A DNA stretch of 64,000 bases from Flavobacterium sp. YJ01. Lineage in GTDB: Bacteria > Bacteroidota > Bacteroidia > Flavobacteriales > Flavobacteriaceae. The DNA is taken from contig NZ_CP119757.1 in NCBI RefSeq assembly GCF_029320955.1, forward strand, positions 5,208,001-5,272,000, written 5' to 3'. The translations under genes were made by a program, and so were the position numbers. Positions 62,063-64,000 of the stretch are shown one piece after another (position 1 is the first letter of the stretch; the number at the start of each line of letters is the position of its first letter). The notes beneath the pieces are model-generated. The model made no database searches, was not told the origin of the DNA, and saw only the letters and a list, made by a program, of their open reading frames with translations.

Positions 62063-62434
62063 TTATTTTTTTAATTTTATTTTTAGATTTCCGTCAGTAT
62101 TATCATAACTTTCAACTCTTCCATCCTTAAATCTAATATAACTTAATCCGTAATAATATGTTTTAAATGGACCAACCTTGTCTAATGATTTAGGATCACC
62201 CATAGCTTCAAGAACCTCATCTTCTGTTGATCCTATAGAAAAATAGCTTTCATTGTCAGCTTTGTTCTTTTTTGTTTCATCATTTGGATTTTCGCGTATT
62301 TGCTGTAATTCTTTCTCTAATTCAGCATTTTTCTTTTCTAAATTTTCGATGTAATCTTTCTCGGTTTGTGATGGGCTTTGATTACATGCAGAAAAAAATA
62401 AAGTGAAAAATATAGTGTAAAATAGATTTTTCAT
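62063..62434 (-). CDS. Small lipoprotein with a BamE/SmpA-like fold
   Basis: A 123-residue lipoprotein with lipobox FFSAC, a charged coiled coil (EKDYIENLEKKNAELEKELQ) and a C-terminal SmpA/OmlA-like domain: GSTEDEVLEAMGDPKSLDKV then YYYGLSYIRFKDGRVESYDN. Proteins of this fold sit in the outer membrane or periplasm. Function unknown; it breaks up the defence genes and may be ordinary cargo. Confidence 0.75.
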   Translation of the reverse strand: MKNLFYTIFFTLFFSACNQSPSQTEKDYIENLEKKNAELEKELQQIRENPNDETKKNKADNESYFSIGSTEDEVLEAMGDPKSLDKVGPFKTYYYGLSYIRFKDGRVESYDNTDGNLKIKLKK

Positions 62435-62616
62435 AATTTTCTGTTTTTAATTTCAAATTAAAAGATTATCGTCTGATAAACTGCGTAAAACTTTCTGTGG
62501 CTTTACGCTATAATGTAGCCAGTGAAATAATTATATTCTGTTTAAAAAAAATCGCGAAGAAAGATTTCCTTTTAATAAAAACCATTTATTACTTCAAACC
62601 GTTGTAATAAACAATT

Positions 62617-63420
62617 TTATCTTAACTTATTCATCAACTTAGGAGTCATTTTTGGCCTAACAACTCTAAACCAATCATGAAGAAATTTGTGGGCTACTTT
62701 TTCTACTTCTGGAATTTTGTTCATTATTGTTTGAATAGAATCAATTTCTATTGGAATTATTCCATGAGCAATGTTTTTTCTGATCTTATTTCCTTCATCG
62801 ATCCAATGGGTTTGACCTCCTATAAATTCCCAATCCGCGCATTCGCCCCAAATATGCTTAAAACTTTCCCAAATGTGGCATATTGTTCCTTTGCCTTCGC
62901 AAGCTTTTTTATTAGGATTGTAATAACTAGCAACGGCTTCAATTGAATTCCAAAATGCCAAGAACTTATCAAAGGGATCTTGAGTATATTTTCCCTTTCT
63001 ATACCAACTTAGAGCTCTAGAATAAACAGTCTCTTCAATACTGAAAATTCTTGATTCCCTAAATGCGTACCTAAAATCATCAACATCTATTTTTCTTTTT
63101 ACTCTATGAAAATTTTTTTGAACTAAAAAATTTTCAGTTAAATCTAATTGTAATGGCAAATCCAGCTTTAAGGTAAGAAAATCAAGCATACGCCCAAACC
63201 AGAGAACTGCGGCACTTTCTGCTAATTCTGAATTGGGTGCAAACGCTGTTACTATTGCATCAAAACCATTTTCGCTATGTTGCACTCTTACATTACTATA
63301 AAAAGCTTCCGGGTGCTCTAAATCCTTCCGTACATTTAGCTCAAATGTTTGTTCTATGGAAACTGGTCCAAAAACTGAAATTTGTACATCCCAAACAGGG
63401 ATATTGTCGTGATGTTTCAT
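62617..63420 (-). CDS. Helical protein with a C-terminal RX4H motif (HEPN-like)
   Basis: A 267-residue soluble protein. N-terminal beta region, then long helices (SIEETVYSRALSWYRKGKYT, PFDKFLAFWNSIEAVASYYN), two Cys, and near the C-terminus WIDEGNKIRKNIAHGIIPIE, where R-K-N-I-A-H fits the HEPN RX4H pattern. A KVAHKFLHDWF helix follows. Likely an RNase-type HEPN protein of the same broad class as the 9856 protein; the two sequences are not close. Its place next to the RES-like gene suggests toxin or defence function. Confidence 0.6.
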   Translation of the reverse strand: MKHHDNIPVWDVQISVFGPVSIEQTFELNVRKDLEHPEAFYSNVRVQHSENGFDAIVTAFAPNSELAESAAVLWFGRMLDFLTLKLDLPLQLDLTENFLVQKNFHRVKRKIDVDDFRYAFRESRIFSIEETVYSRALSWYRKGKYTQDPFDKFLAFWNSIEAVASYYNPNKKACEGKGTICHIWESFKHIWGECADWEFIGGQTHWIDEGNKIRKNIAHGIIPIEIDSIQTIMNKIPEVEKVAHKFLHDWFRVVRPKMTPKLMNKLR

Positions 63421-63577
63421 TTATCAATCTTTATAATTTGTAGATAACTTCTTAGCGCTACAAGAGGTTTGATATTAAAGAGACGATTTTTTTCATTATT
63501 AAAAATTTCAAATACAATCCATCTTTCAATCTAGTCTTTTTCTCAATCCCTTGAAAAGATTGTTAGCAGATGTTTTT

Positions 63578-64000
63578 TTACCATTGAATATTACCATCAT
63601 TATCAATTTTAGTTGTAATGAAAACTTTAGTAATATCGGCCAATGTAATTTCTTCAGCTTCGTCAGCTACAGATGGTTCATCATAAAAGGCCTCCGTAAT
63701 TTCAAACTCAATTATTTTCTCAAGATAAAAGTTGTTCTCAAACACATCAGTGCGCATTGCTATATTGTCCGTTTTAAAATTATTACCAACACTCGGGTAG
63801 ATAATACATTCAAAACTTTCTGAATCATCACTTTTTTTACCGTGAAGTATTTGTTCAGCTAAAATAGAGCTGGTTAGATATTCCAAATGGTTTAAAACAC
63901 TTTTGGAGAATTCACGACCAAGTAAATTTAAAAAATTTTCAACGTATTCGATAAAAAGAGGTGAGTTGTATGGTTTAATTTCTTCAAATGCTTTAGTTGC
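63578..64000 (-). CDS. RES-like protein, partial at the right edge (N-terminus missing)
   Basis: The frame is open from 64000 to the stop at 63578, giving 140 residues of C-terminus; the start lies beyond the window. A FECIIYPSVGNNFKTDNIAM block resembles the late part of RES-domain proteins (NAD-degrading toxins, usually IIYPS...NIA/LALKP), followed by an acidic tail (DEPSVADEAEEITLADI). The resemblance is modest. No antitoxin (Xre/COG5642) gene is visible downstream in this strand's 3' direction. Confidence 0.45.
   Translation of the reverse strand, partial: ATKAFEEIKPYNSPLFIEYVENFLNLLGREFSKSVLNHLEYLTSSILAEQILHGKKSDDSESFECIIYPSVGNNFKTDNIAMRTDVFENNFYLEKIIEFEITEAFYDEPSVADEAEEITLADITKVFITTKIDNDGNIQW

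Overview
The window reads as chromosomal DNA of a Flavobacteriaceae bacterium, most likely Flavobacterium. The evidence is the family content (DUF3347, HMBD and HMA copper proteins, DUF6660-like and DUF6965 proteins, PcfJ remnant, fused CusA-TolC), lipoprotein signal peptides, weak Shine-Dalgarno signals and an AT-rich background. By eye, base composition shifts along the window. About 18-36 kb (metal efflux and envelope genes) is clearly richer in G+C, and about 54-64 kb is clearly AT-rich, as expected of acquired defence DNA. No rRNA, tRNA or CRISPR array was seen.

Region 1 (1-8.9 kb, minus strand) is a copper-type efflux operon: HMA-DUF3347 protein, beta-propeller lipoprotein, two more DUF3347 proteins, a haem-binding CxxCH protein, a CusA-type RND pump split into two reading frames, and a TolC partner running off the left edge. 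A Cys-rich exported protein lies upstream. Region 2 (9-17 kb) is mixed: a scar where two truncated mobile-element-type genes meet head to head, an RX4H (HEPN-type) protein, MscS, a metal-less aspartoacylase-like protein, small exported proteins, and a DUF6602 nuclease-like gene.

Region 3 (17-28.5 kb, plus strand) is a second metal-resistance locus. A 7-1-7 palindrome precedes a DUF6660-like protein, a CusA pump fused to its own TolC, the CusB/CzcB adaptor, two strong RNA-structure candidates, a Zur/Fur-type regulator, a bestrophin, MgtC and a His-rich Zn/Cd/Co/Pb P-type ATPase. Region 4 (28.5-36.8 kb, minus strand) is an envelope-lipid locus: DAG kinase, LtaS-like transferase, histidine kinase/response regulator, DUF1345, EptA-like phosphoethanolamine transferase and a PAP2 phosphatase. 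Three transcription units there share a 38-bp upstream element with a TTACAA-N7-TTGTAA dyad, which suggests one regulon run by the local two-component system.

Region 5 (37-43.7 kb) is a probable antiviral system: a small protein, an MBL-fold hydrolase, and a 1707-residue protein carrying a trypsin-like protease, a STAND-like ATPase and a long helical C-terminus. It resembles type 1 Avs (AVAST). Region 6 (43.7-52.8 kb) has small hypotheticals, DUF1810, a YedK/HMCES protein, an unlisted 51-residue membrane protein, and a DnaE2-like polymerase with DinB (mutagenesis cassette), then a single-domain response regulator lacking the conserved Lys. Region 7 (52.8-54.3 kb) is bounded by two direct copies of an 84-bp repeat and holds a gene broken in a T10 run.

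Region 8 (54.4-64 kb) looks like a defence island: a stand-alone reverse transcriptase behind about 520 nt of strongly folded non-coding DNA, a Mrr-like endonuclease, two adjacent DUF262 (GmrS-type) proteins, a PLD-type nuclease, a lipoprotein, a second RX4H protein and a partial RES-like protein.
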